A stretch of DNA of 64,000 bases from Elephas maximus indicus (Eukaryota; Chordata; Mammalia; Proboscidea; Elephantidae): the NCBI RefSeq assembly GCF_024166365.1, contig NC_064825.1, forward strand, positions 98,594,480 to 98,658,479, written 5' to 3'. The position numbers and the translations under genes were made by a program. Shown here one piece after another: positions 10,881-21,237 of the stretch (position 1 is the first letter of the stretch; each line of letters starts with the position of its first letter). The notes beneath the pieces are model-generated. The model ran no database searches. It was not told the DNA's origin and was given only the letters and a program-made list of their open reading frames with translations.

Positions 10881-11023
10881 GCTGGCTAAGAGGAGCTCTC
10901 TTCTGTGAGGCAGAAGATGCTTACAGATCAAGCCTTTGGGTGACTTCCATATCCCAGGATCCCACCAAATCTGAGTGGTCCAATATTCTCATTTTTTGTC
11001 ATCTCTCAGAAGGTAAGCCCTAT

Positions 11024-11096
11024 CGTTAATAGGTAGGTAGATAGGTGATAGATAGACAGACAGATAGATAGGTAGGTAGGTAGGTGGATAGGAAGG
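11024..11096 (+). repeat. GATA/GGTA microsatellite
   Basis: Interrupted tetranucleotide run of TAGG, TAGA and CAGA units. Confidence 0.9.
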
Positions 11097-11134
11097 ATGT
11101 ACATTGGGATTCTCATCCTAAGAAATCTGGATTC

Positions 11135-11325
11135 TTAAGTCTGGGTCCCACCACATATTAGTTGTAACTTGGCAATTATTTAGGCTTTTTGTCCCTCAAT
11201 CTTCTCACTTTTAAAATAGGGAGAATAATAATACTTAACTCATAAGGTCTTATGAGGTTTAATTGAAGCAAACATTACAAACTTCTTAGCCCAATGCCTG
11301 GCACATAGTAAGCACTCAGTTGTCG
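11135..11325 (+). repeat. MIR
   Basis: CTTGGCAATTATTTAGGC, TCACTTTTAAAATAGGGAG, GCCTGGCACATAGTAAGCAC. Confidence 0.85.
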
Positions 11326-11350
11326 TCGTTGTGTAATGAACGTGAAGACA

Positions 11351-11478
11351 GTACCCCTGGGTGGGACAAATGCTTAAGCATCAGACTACTAGCCACGAGG
11401 TTGGTGGTTAGAACCCACTCAAAGGCACCTTGAAAGACAGGCCTGGCTACGACTCGACAGCAACTAACAACCAAAAAC
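11351..11478 (+). repeat. AfroSINE variant, internally shortened
   Basis: Head CCCTGGGTGGGACAAATGC, block GAAAGACAGGCCTGGCTACG, then the tail ACTCGACAGCAACTAACAAC. The GGAAACCC block is missing. Confidence 0.75.
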
Positions 11479-11620
11479 CAAAACCAAACCCAAATTGCCG
11501 TCAAGTTTGACTCACAGTGACCCGATATGACACTTTCCATGGAGTGCCTGGTGGATTCAAATTGCCAAGCTTTTGGTTAGCAGCCGGAGCACTTAACCAC
11601 TACACCACCAGAGTTTCCAT
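11479..11620 (-). repeat. AfroSINE, tail to tail with the previous copy
   Basis: Antisense copy with a shortened middle (GACACTTTCCATGGAGTGCC). It lies directly against the + strand copy at 11351. Confidence 0.88.
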
Positions 11621-11624
11621 CAGA

Positions 11625-11830
11625 GGACTTGGTCTAAGTCCTGGCTGGCCTCAGCCACAACTAGCTTGGTTACCTCAGGGAAATTACTTATCCTTGTTTG
11701 TAAATGAAGAATAGCAATACCTACTTCAAAGGGTTGTTGTAAGAATTAAATGAGGTAATTTATGTAAAGCACTTAGCCTAGTACCTGGCACATATTAACT
11801 CCTTAATAAATATTAATACTGTTATTACAG
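11625..11830 (+). repeat. MIR
   Basis: CTAGCTTGGTTACCTCAGGG, AATTAAATGAGGTAATTTAT, CCTGGCACATATTAACTCC. Confidence 0.85.
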
Positions 11831-12089
11831 GTAGAGTGTGGGAAGGAGGTAACCAAGCCCCCCACTGGCAAACAGGAGCCTCAGGAATGGAAGGCGAGCG
11901 CCATCTAGTGGTTTCCATACTGAAAGCAAGCACAGCAAACAGCACTGCGGAAGGAACCAGACTTCAGGTTTTATATTCCCATTGTATGTATTTAACTCCA
12001 ATTTTTACTTTAATGGGCTTTATGGCAGTCTGTTCTTAAGCACAAATTGTCTGTAAATTTGTAACCTGGGAGATTGCCTATACCAATTT

Positions 12090-12594
12090 CATTCCTGCAG
12101 AGCTGCGGGGAACCTGGGAAACAGGGTCCCACAGCCCTGGGTTCAAGCCCCAGATCTGCCATCTACTACCTCTGACCTTCGGGAAAGTCATTTAACCTCT
12201 CTACACCTCAAGTTCCTCATCCATAAAAGAGGTCCGCGTTGCCCAGTGGCTGGGATAGGGGCTCTGATGTCAGACATACATGAGGTCAGGTCCTGAGAGC
12301 CACTTGGCTTCTTCCAAACTTCAGATTTCTCTTCTATAAAATTCGACAAGTAATTCTGACCTTGACAAGTTATAAAGAAAATTTTATAAATGAAAGTTTA
12401 TAAACTACTAAACTTATAGGAAAGAAAAAAACCTGTTGCCATTGAGTCAATTCCGACTCGTAGGGAACCTATAGAACCTTAGGCTCTCCAAGGAGCGGCT
12501 GGTGGACTCAAGCAGCCAACCTTTTTGGTTAGCAGCCGAACTCCTATCCACTGCACAACCAGGGCCCCACCAGACTTACAGAAGACACTAAAAA
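12090..12594 (+). repeat. Local duplication unit B (with AfroSINE inside)
   Basis: Collinear with 7352-7712 over its whole length. The AfroSINE at 12427-12568 interrupts only this copy, flanked by ACTTATAGGAA / ACTTACAGAA, so it arrived after the duplication. Confidence 0.75.
12427..12568 (-). repeat. AfroSINE, shortened middle
   Basis: Antisense copy (CTGTTGCCATTGAGTCAATT to TATCCACTGCACAACCAGGG). Confidence 0.9.
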
Positions 12595-12770
12595 TACCAA
12601 AACTCTCTTTGTTAGCCATGATGCAGGTTTGTTTTAAGGTATAAATGAAATGATATATGTCAAAGTTTTTAGCACAATGCCTGATACACAGTAGACTGCT
12701 AGGTTGTAGACACTGCCTGACGCCACCCAGATCCTTAATTTAAAGAATTAGGAAACTCTAATGTTTACTT

Positions 12771-12970
12771 AAGAGCCCTGATGGCACAGTGGTTAAAGCC
12801 CTCGGCTGCCCGCCAGTTTGAACCCACCAGCTGCTCCACGAGAAAAAGATGTGACAGCCTGCTTCTGTAAAGATTTACAGCCTTAGAAACCCTATGGGGC
12901 AGTTCTACTCTGTCCTGTAGGGTCGCTGTGAGTCGGAATTGGCTGGATGGCAATGAATTTGGTTTTTCTA
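12771..12970 (+). repeat. AfroSINE, long form
   Basis: Head GAGCCCTGATGGCACAGTGG, middle AGCCTGCTTCTGTAAAGATT, tail GGCAATGAATTTGGTTTTT. Confidence 0.92.
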
Positions 12971-13014
12971 ATGTTTAATTATTGAATTGACTGACAGTGA
13001 GTTAACAACTATAC

Positions 13015-13275
13015 TATCCCCAATTTATTGAATATTTAGAATGTGCCAGGTACTGTGCTAAATACTTTCCATGGATTATGTCATCCAAAATTCACAAAAA
13101 ATTGTAAAGGTAAATACTATTGTTATCGCCATTTTTACAGCTGAGGATACTTGGGCTTATAGTAATAAATGATTTTCCCAAGGTCATGTAGTTATTAAGT
13201 AAACTGGAGCCAGGATTTGTTTCCAGGCATCTGACTCCGGAATCAGCACTCTTATCCATCAAGTATATTGCCAGT
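13015..13275 (-). repeat. MIR
   Basis: Nearly full-length antisense copy (GTGCCAGGTACTGTGCTAAA, CATTTTTACAGCTGAGGATA, AAGGTCATGTAGTTATTAAG). Confidence 0.85.
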
Positions 13276-13279
13276 TAGA

Positions 13280-13900
13280 ACTGAAATAGCAATGGGTGGG
13301 GCTCTCAATTTCCTGGATGATTAACCCTTCATTATGCAATAATTCTGATTTTTAAAGACTATTACTGAGACTTGTAGGAGTCCTAGTAGAAATTCCAGGA
13401 AATCTGAGACTTCTGGGCAATATGTGAATTGATGGGTCAGAAGCCACCCTTTTATGGGGACAGCTGAGCCCTTCTAATGATATAAGGAGACTATCAGGCT
13501 GAGAGATTTCCATTACTCTACCTTCAACTGCCTCTTACACAGCGTTAAGTCATCCTGGTCAGACTTCATGGAGCCTTGGGGTCCTGGGGCAGGAGGAGAG
13601 ACTCTGTGGAACTAGGAGCTGGCATCTTCCACAGCCAATGGAAGAAACACTTCAACAACCATTTCTGCTTAGCCCTCTTAGAGCCTCTTGACAGAGAAGC
13701 TAAAAACACTTGCTGCTGACTTTCTAATTTTTCTGGGTTCAGGCCTGAGAAATGAGGGCATTCCACACCAGGGAGACATCAGGAGTGAAGTCCTACCAGT
13801 GGAATGTTCTTGGGAATGAAGACTCCTGGAATAATGAGAATATGACCAGGTATATCAGTTATCTATTTCAACAAAACAAACTGACCCAAAATGTAGCAAC
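13280..13900. other. Intergenic, nothing recognised
   Basis: No gene signal and no repeat family that I can name. Confidence 0.5.
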
Positions 13901-14025
13901 CTAAAATAAAGATCAGCAAACTATAGTCCTTGGGTCAAATTTGGCTTGTTACCTATTTTTGAAAATAAAATTTTCTTGGAAGAAGGCCAAACACCCATTT
14001 GTTTATGTATTGCCTATGGCTGCTT

Positions 14026-14234
14026 TTGAGTCCCTGAGTGGTGCAACGATTAATGCGTCAGCTGCTAACTGAAAGATTGGAAGTTTAAGTCCACACAGAA
14101 CCACTTTGGTAGGAAGGCCGGAGTGATCTACTTCTGAAATTGAGTCACGAAAAACCCTACGGAGCACAGCTCTACTCTGACACATATGGGGTAGCCATGA
14201 GTCAAAATCAACTTGATGGCAACTGGTACTGGTT
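14026..14234 (+). repeat. AfroSINE, long form, nested
   Basis: Flanked by TATGGCTGCTT at 14015-14025 and 14235-14245, which is part of the hAT consensus and so marks the exact insertion point. Confidence 0.92.
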
Positions 14235-14292
14235 TATGGCTGCTTTCACACAATAACAGCAGAGTTGAGTTGTTGCAACAGAATCTGCTCTT

Positions 14293-14855
14293 TGCCATGG
14301 ATTGAATTGTGTCCCCAAAAATATGTGTCAACTTGGTTAGGCCATGATTCCCAGTATTGTGTGGTTGTCCTCCATTTTGTGATTGTAATATTTCTATGTG
14401 TTGTAAATCCTAATCTCTGCCTGTGGTTAATGAAGAAACGTTGGATTACGTTCAAGAGGATTAGGATGGGATTGTAACACCCTTACTAAGGTCGCATCCC
14501 TGATCCAACATAAAGGCAGTTTCCCTGGGGTATGGCCTACACCACCTTTTATCTTACAACAGATAAAAGGAAAGGGAAGCGAGCAGAGAGTTGGGGGAAC
14601 TTATACCACCAAGAAAGCAGCACTAGGAGCAGAGCACATCCTTTAGACCTGGGGTTTCTGCACTGAGAACCTTCTAGTCAAGGGAAAGATTGATGACAAG
14701 GACCTTCCTCCAGAGCTGACAGAGAAAGCCTTCCGCTGGAGCTGATGCCCTGAATTTAGACTTGTAGCCTGCTAGACTGTGAGAGAATAAATTTCTCTTT
14801 GTTAAAGCCATCCATTTGTGGTATTTCTGTTATGGTAGTACTAGATGACGAAGGC
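14293..14855 (+). mobile_element. Solo LTR, MaLR-like, copy B
   Basis: Same family as 9910-10421 (CCATGGATTGAATTGTGTCC to TATTTCTGTTATGGTAGTAC), with the AATAAA box near 14787. Fossil, no internal region; it sits inside the hAT element. Confidence 0.75.
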
Positions 14856-14889
14856 GCCCTTTAAAGAAAAGTTTGCTGACTCTTGACCT

Positions 14890-15790
14890 AAGGCAATGGT
14901 TTATTGTGTCTCATAATTTCACAGTTTGGTTGGGCTGTTCTGCTGCTGGTTTCACCTGAGCTCACTCATGCAACATTCAGTTGGAGGGTGAACTGGATGA
15001 TGGGCTCAGCTGAGATAGCTAAGCCTCTCTTTTCCTCTGGTCTTTCATCATCAAGGAGGCTAGATTGGGTTTCCCCCAGATGATGGTGGAAGCTTTCCAA
15101 GAGAACAGTCCCCATTGCCCAAGTGCATAACAAATCTCTGCTTGCATCATGCTTACTAATGTCCCATCAGTCAAGCAAGTCACACAAGCAAGTCTAATGT
15201 CAACATGGAAGGTCATTATACAAGGGTAGGAATACTAGAAGGTATAACTCATTGGGAGCCATTAGTGTTACCATGTATTCCACAAATAAGGGAAATAAGC
15301 CGGCTAGACTCTTTTTTTTAGAGTCTAGAGTAGGGCTAGATTACCCAATAAGCAAGGTACACACAGGCTTACTTGTGCATACTTACTGATCTGCAGTGAA
15401 CAATTTCACCCATTTACTGTTTCAACAGACATTGACACCGTTTACCACTATCCTGTTTCCCTCTCCTTTTGAGCAAAGGGACTTTGTATTTCGCTGCCCC
15501 TTGAAGTTAGGCATAACCACGCAACTTGCTTTGCCCAGTGAAACATGAAGGAAAGTGGCCTGCTACTTCCGGGTAGAAATATTAAATTGCTAGTTCTCAA
15601 CCCTTCACCTCACTCTTAACTGGCTGCTGTGATTTTGGCAGTAACTAAAGAGGAAGAGTGTAACACTGAGCCATCATATGCAGGAAGAGTGCCCTGAGAA
15701 GTCACTCAAACCCACAAACAACCTTTGTTGTTTTAAGCCCCTGAAATGTAGGAGCTATTTGTTGTTGCAGCATAAACTAGCCTAACAAGA
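14890..15790. other. Intergenic, probable old repeats
   Basis: 14895-15240 (TCTGCTGCTGGTTTCACCTG, GCCTCTCTTTTCCTCTGGTC) and 15420-15790 have the texture of ancient dispersed mammalian repeats. I cannot assign families with confidence. Confidence 0.45.
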
Positions 15791-16330
15791 CCAGATTTCT
15801 TCATAACAGTACAGCATGTTTGGGAGAAATACCCCAGTTTTCTCTAAGCAGGAAGACTAATCCCCTTGCAAAATGCTCAGACAACAAAAGATAAGCTAAA
15901 CATCTATGTGTGAGATGAGGAAAGAAACTATTTTGCTCCAGAGAAGGAAATATAGCAAAGAAAGGAAAGGGGAAACCAACAAGATGATGGAAGTCTGTGT
16001 GCTAATGTAATCCCTCCTTTTGATCTCTTCAAGTCTGCAGTAAAATGGACATTAAACATTTATGAATGCTTAGTAAGAATGGAATTTTTTTATTATTTAT
16101 TAATATGTTCCCATTTATTGTTCTTTTTTGTTTGTGGCTTTTTTTTTTAATTATTATTTGTTTTGGTAGAGGCCAGTGAAGGGGCTGAGTTTCAAAACAC
16201 AGGTCAACACAAGGAGAAATAGAGATAGTTCATGCTACCACACACAGGGGCTGAAGGCAGAGGGCCATAAAGTAAAAATGCAAGCCCTTGGGAATGCATA
16301 GCATTTGCCAAAACCACCACCTCCACAACA
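15790..16330. other. Intergenic, nothing recognised
   Basis: Includes a T-rich patch at 16085-16165; no feature that I can support. Confidence 0.5.
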
Positions 16331-16334
16331 CCAA

Positions 16335-16745
16335 TAAATCTAACACTTATAAAGTATTGACCATGTACCGGGCAATGCTCTAAATACTTATTACGAATTT
16401 ATTTAATCCTCATAATAAACGAAAAAACCAGTTGCCATTCGGTTGACTCTGACTCATGGTTAACCCTGTGTACGTCAGAGTAGAACCGTGCTCCATAGGG
16501 TTTTTAATGGCTGGTTTTTTGGAAGTTTATCACCAGGCCTTTCTTCAGAGGTGCCTCTGGGTAGACTCGAACCTCCAACATTTTGGTTAGCAGCCAAGTG
16601 TATTAGCCATTTTCACCACCCACCTACTCCTATTCTCATAATAAAAAAAAAATACTGCCTTTAAATTAAGTACAATTGTCATCCTCATTTTACAGATGAG
16701 GAAACTGAGGAACTGAGAAGTTAACTTGGCCACACTGATAGTTCC
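16335..16745 (-). repeat. MIR split by an AfroSINE
   Basis: Parts at 16335-16419 and 16636-16745 (TTTACAGATGAGGAAACTGA) join into one antisense MIR. Confidence 0.8.
16420..16634 (-). repeat. AfroSINE, long variant
   Basis: Carries the alternate middle (AGGCCTTTCTTCAGAGGTGC). Target duplication CTCATAATAAA at 16409-16419 and 16635-16645. Confidence 0.9.
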
Positions 16746-16785
16746 TGTTTCTAAAACACTTTCCACATGACTGGCTCCTTCTCAG

Positions 16786-17134
16786 AAACCCTGCTAGCAT
16801 AGTGGTCAAGAGTTCAGCTGCTACCCAAATGTACAGGAGGAGAGAGATGGGAGGGAAGTACTGTGCTATCTCATCAGAGGGAGAGCAATTAGGAGTGTAT
16901 AGCAAGGTGTATGTAAATTCTTGTATGAGGGACTGACCTGATCTGTAAACTTTCATTTAAAGCACAATTAAAGAAAAAAAAAAGTTCAGCTGCTAACTAA
17001 AATGTCAGCAGTTTGAATCCACCAGGCGCTCCTTGGAAACCCTATGGGGCAGTTCTACTCTGTCCTATAGGGTCACTATGAGTCAGAATCGACTTGATGG
17101 CAATGGGTTTAGGTTTTTTTTTTTTTTTTTTTTT
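16786..17134 (+). repeat. AfroSINE split by an L1 3' end
   Basis: The head starts at 16786, breaks at about 16832 and resumes at about 16983, ending in a long T run (17113-17133). The duplicated stretch AGTTCAGCTGCTA at the break is L1 target duplication, not SINE structure. Confidence 0.9.
16833..16982 (+). mobile_element. L1 3' end, nested in an AfroSINE
   Basis: About 150 bases of L1 3' UTR (GACTGACCTGATCTGTAAAC, AAAGCACAATTAAAG) with a poly-A tail. Flanks 16811-16832 and 16983-17005 are imperfect target copies. Confidence 0.85.
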
Positions 17135-17400
17135 GGCTCCTTCTCATCCTTTAAGACTTCACACAAAACTTTTATTCTCAGAGAGACCTTTCCCTGGGCA
17201 TTGTATTCATTCTTGTCATTTTCTGCCATAGTGCTTATAATCTGTGGCAATTATTTATTTTTTTAACTTAAGTAATATGTTTCTTCCCTCTTCCAGTGGT
17301 AAGCTCCATGACCACAGAGACCACAGAGGCAATGCTTGCCTTGTTTACTGTTTTATCCTTCCCAGTTCCTAGTACAACCATGAATGAAGGAACAAGATAT
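17135..17400 (+). repeat. L2 3' part
   Basis: CTTCTCATCCTTTAAGACTT, AGAGAGACCTTTCCCTGGGC, TAAGCTCCATGACCACAGAG are L2 pattern. Confidence 0.7.
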
Positions 17401-18009
17401 GGAGACTAAACTGGAGGCAAGTAACAGCAGTTAGAGGCAGATTAGTTAGGAGGGAAATTAGAATGCTCTCAGCTGCAAGTAACAGACTACTTGATTAAAA
17501 TGTTTCCAAACTGGGTGATTTCTTTTTTCTTTTCACATAACAAAAGTCTGACGTGGAAAATTCCAAAATTTGTTTGTCAGCTTTGAGTCAGTTTCTCAGT
17601 GATACTCTCAGCCTATCACTCATGGTCACAATATGACTTCCACAGCTCAAAAAATTGTGTCCCCACATACCATACACTCAAAGATAGGGAGAAAGGAGAC
17701 ATCTCCCTTTCATCAGGGAGGAAAATCTTTCTAAGAATATCCCCTGAATTCCCTTCCCATCGCATTGGCCAGGATGGAGCATATGCCCATGCCTTAGCTG
17801 CAAGAGAGCCTGGGCAAATGTGAAGCTGGCATATTCAGCAAGAGACAAGCTCTGCCACCCAGGAGTGTTGCGATAGCATGCAGCTAACAGTACCACAGCA
17901 GGCTCCTCAGGGAGAAACAACAGTGCTTTGGTGGCCATCTCTGTATCACCTCCAAAGACAGTATACAGGTAGGCATACAGTGGCTACCCAACAAATTGTT
18001 GATTATGTA
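17401..18009. other. Intergenic, probable old repeat
   Basis: TCTCAGCTGCAAGTAACAGA and what follows resemble a mammalian dispersed repeat that I cannot name. The open frames on both strands look like chance. Confidence 0.45.
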
Positions 18010-18022
18010 AATCAAAACTCTA

Positions 18023-18187
18023 AACCGAAACCAAACCCATTGCCCTTGAGTCGATTCCGACTCATAGCAACCCTATAGGACAGAGTAGAACTCCCCCATA
18101 GGGTTTCCAAAGAGCTCCTGGTGGATTCAAACTGTTGACCCTTTGGTTAGCAGCCAAACTCTTAACCACTACGCCAGCACGGTTTCC
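18023..18187 (-). repeat. AfroSINE, short form
   Basis: Complete copy with a perfect 13-base target duplication AATCAAAACTCTA at 18010-18022 and 18188-18200. Confidence 0.95.
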
Positions 18188-18459
18188 AATCAAAACTCTA
18201 CGGAGGAAGAAATCCTTTACTATGGATTAAAAAAAAAAAAAGTCTCCCTGGAAGAACCTAGACAGGACTATAAACTGGTAACATTTTTCTAAAGAGCAAT
18301 TTGGCAGCATGAACCAAAGGCCTTGAAAAATGTACGTATCTGCTCTCTTAAATAATTCTACTTCCAGGAGTCTATCATAAGGAAATAAAAGATGCAATCC
18401 AAGATCTATGTACAAAGATGTTCATCAAGCATTGTTCATAGCAGCAAAAGATGGGAGCA

Positions 18460-18620
18460 ACCAAACCCACTGCTGTCGAGTTGATTCCGACTCATAGCAA
18501 CCCTACAGGACAGAGCGGAACCACCCCATAGAGTTTCCAAGGAACACCTGGTGGATTCAAACTGCAGAGCTCTTGGTTAGCAGCTGTAGTACTCAACCAC
18601 TACACCAGAGGGTTTCCAAT
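18460..18620 (-). repeat. AfroSINE, short form
   Basis: Complete antisense copy (CCACTGCTGTCGAGTTGATT to ACACCAGAGGGTTTCC). It sits in AT-rich sequence of possible L1 origin. Confidence 0.92.
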
Positions 18621-19590
18621 AATAGTTGGATGACTAAACAAATTATAGTATGATGGGATAAAATGAAGATATGTTAAAAATCACATTTAAAGAAATAGTT
18701 AATGATATAGGAAAATGTTCCTGACTCATTTCAGGTGTAAAATAGGTGACAAATCCTAAAATGTTTTATATAAATCAGAGTTTGTATTTTTATACATAAA
18801 TATGGAGAAAAACACTTTTAAGGATACAGATTAAAGTCTTAACAGGCGTTGTCTCTGAGGGTAGGATCTTCAGAGATTTTTTCTTCTTTGTGCTTTTCTT
18901 TATTATTCAAATTTCCTTCAATGAACATGTATTACATTTGTTTAAAAAAAAAAAAAGCAATAGGAATCATTGACACTTTATTTGACATGTCTTTCTCCTT
19001 GAGTTTGTGAATAAATTTTGGGATCATTCTTCCTTGCTTTCTTTTTCTCCGGATGGAATTAGGTCAATACCAACTAGATACCTTGGCAGAGAGTAGGCAT
19101 TTGCTCTCTTTTGATTAATGGTTGGGGAATGTAGGGGGAAGGGAGGAGCACTGGACGTGCTCATTCTCCAAGAGGGGAAAGCAAAGAGAAGAAAGAATTT
19201 TCCATACCAGCCTCCATTGGTAGCCTCAGTACAAAAGGGTAGCAGGAGAAGACGTAAAGCTATAGAATCTAATAACATTGAAGTCAGGTGGATCTGGGCT
19301 CAGATCCCACCTCCGCCACCGATCAAGCTGACTAACTTTGGGAAACTTATGTAACCGCATGACTTCTCTGTGTGGCACAGAATTAAACCTACACCTCACA
19401 AGTAAAGAGGGAGTGAGAGCGCTACACATGGAAAGTACTTTGCATAGTGCACAGCATACAGAAAACATGCAATATATGTTAGCTATCATTTTTGTGATTA
19501 TCATTATTGTATCAGCAACAGGTGATGCATCATCTCAGCTGCTCTTCCTCCCTGCCCATCCCCTGAACCCCAAGGGGTCAGCAAATCACT
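18621..19590. other. Intergenic, nothing firm
   Basis: AT-rich, with MIR-like words near 19270-19400 (GGATCTGGGCTCAGATCCC). No gene signal. Confidence 0.4.
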
Positions 19591-19600
19591 CCATGCTGGA

Positions 19601-19734
19601 AACCAAAAAAACCAAAGCCTTTGCCATTGAGTCGACAGAGTAGAACTTTCCCATAGAGTTTCCAAGGAGCGCCAGGCGGATTCCAACTGCCGACCTTTTG
19701 GTTAGCATTTAACCACTACTCCACCAGGGTTTCC
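19601..19734 (-). repeat. AfroSINE, shortened
   Basis: Antisense copy lacking parts of tail and head; flanked by CCATGCTGGAAAC on both sides. Confidence 0.9.
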
Positions 19735-20038
19735 CCATGCTGGAAACGTGGGACCAACGCACGCCTCAACTGTGCCTTTACCATATTAATTCACAAACTG
19801 TTAAATGTCATGGTGATCAAGAGTGAACTATACTTATGAAACACTTTGCAGCGTATAAAATGCATGCAAAGCCTTTTGTAGAAGATGCCATGATCAGAAA
19901 AAATACACTTTCTTTAGCTTAGAGAGGAATTCTCCAATATTCCTTTGAGTTTTACAAAACCCCTCATTTAAAAAAAAAATTCTGGAGCAGATTTCCAGAG
20001 CTTTAAGCACTTTGCAAAATAAAGTGTATCTACAAATG

Positions 20039-20098
20039 TACTACTCTGTCCTGTAGGGGCGCTGTGAGTCGGAATGACTCGACAGCAACGGGTTTAAC
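20039..20098 (+). repeat. AfroSINE, 3' fragment
   Basis: CTACTCTGTCCTGTAGGGGC to GACAGCAACGGGTTTA. Confidence 0.85.
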
Positions 20099-20146
20099 AG
20101 ACTCTCAATTCAGTTTAACATGTATTGTCGTTGTCTCTGTGTATCT

Positions 20147-20264
20147 CCAAACCCATTGCCGTAGAACTGCCCCATAGGGTTTCCAAGGAGCGCCTGGTGG
20201 ATTCGAACTGCTGACTTTTTGGTTAGCAGCTGTAGCACTTAACCACTACACCACCAGGGTTTCC
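20147..20264 (-). repeat. AfroSINE, internally deleted
   Basis: AAACCCATTGCCGTAGAACT shows the tail joined directly to the middle block; the head is complete. Confidence 0.9.
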
Positions 20265-20540
20265 AAATTGACAGTTGTAGACAAATAATCAGAAAGAATT
20301 GGGATGTTTAGCCTATAGTTTCCAGATTGCGTCATCATGCTGACCATGGTGTTAGTGAATGAAACCTTTCTGTTGGTTGGTTGTACTGTGTGTTGTCATT
20401 GCTTTACTTTTGAAAACCAAATATATTTATGCATTTATTGTGTTACTGTTTCTCTCCGCACCCCCTCCCCTCCATTAGAATGAAAGCTTCATGCCTGCTT
20501 GACTTTTGAATGCATTCTGAAACATTACCTGGGTTATGTT

Positions 20541-20699
20541 TTTGTTGTTAGGTGCCATGAAATCGGTTCCAACTCATAGTGACCCTATAGGACAGAGTAG
20601 AACTGCCCCATAGGGTTTCCAAGCAGCAGCTGGTGGATTGGAACTGCTGACCTTTTGGTTAGCAGCCGAGCTCTTAACCACTGCACCAGCAGGGCTCCA
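20541..20699 (-). repeat. AfroSINE, short form
   Basis: Complete antisense copy with GTTGTTAGGTGCCATGAAAT at its tail end. Confidence 0.92.
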
Positions 20700-20702
20700 T
20701 AG

Positions 20703-20889
20703 GAAACCCAAAATCAAACCCACTGCCATTGAGTTGATTCCAACTCATAGTGACCCTATAGGGTTTCCAAGGCTCTAAATCTTTGTGGACGCAGACTGCT
20801 ACATTTTTCTTCTACAGAGAGGCTGGAAGGTTCCAACTATCTTATGTTTAGCAGCTGAGTGCTTTAACCACTGTGGCACCAGGGCTCCT
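20703..20889 (-). repeat. AfroSINE, long form
   Basis: Antisense copy with the ACTGCTACATTTTTCTTCTA middle, adjacent to the previous copy and in the same orientation. Confidence 0.9.
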
Positions 20890-20930
20890 TGGGTTATAGA
20901 AGGTGATCAATAAATACTTGTTGAATGATG

Positions 20931-21237
20931 AACCAAAATACAGAGCTCTACTCAAGCACACTCAGCTTGACGGACTGGAATCCAGATGGCTTTTAATATT
21001 CTCATTGGTAAAGGATATTATAGCAACTCCCCCAAAAAGGGGTCAATACCCTTTTCATGTCCCCAGTCTCTGGGAGCAGTCCAGCCCTCTTCCAGGCATG
21101 GGTCTCCCCATTTACAGATTTGTTTGTTTTGCTTTCCTGATCTTAACTGATTGGGCCAGAGCAGACATGTGATCTAAGCACAGCCAATTCAATTCTTTTT
21201 TTCTGGGACTTCATTTTGCCATTATAAGAATAGAATG
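20931..21237. other. Intergenic, nothing recognised
   Basis: About 300 bases without a repeat or gene that I can name. Confidence 0.4.

Larger units (their letters stand above)
13908..14887. mobile_element. hAT-Charlie-type MITE carrying two later insertions
   Basis: Ends GATCAGCAAACTATAGTCC and AAGTTTGCTGACTCTT are inverted. The interior (GTTTATGTATTGCCTATGGC, GCAGAGTTGAGTTGTTGCAA) is a well-known mammalian MITE type. An AfroSINE and an LTR interrupt it. Confidence 0.75.
20450..20930 (+). repeat. L2 3' end split by two AfroSINEs
   Basis: AATGAAAGCTTCATGCCTGC and, after the SINEs, GATCAATAAATACTTGTTGA. The words ACCTGGGTTAT / CTTGGGTTATA flank the SINE pair. Confidence 0.6.
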
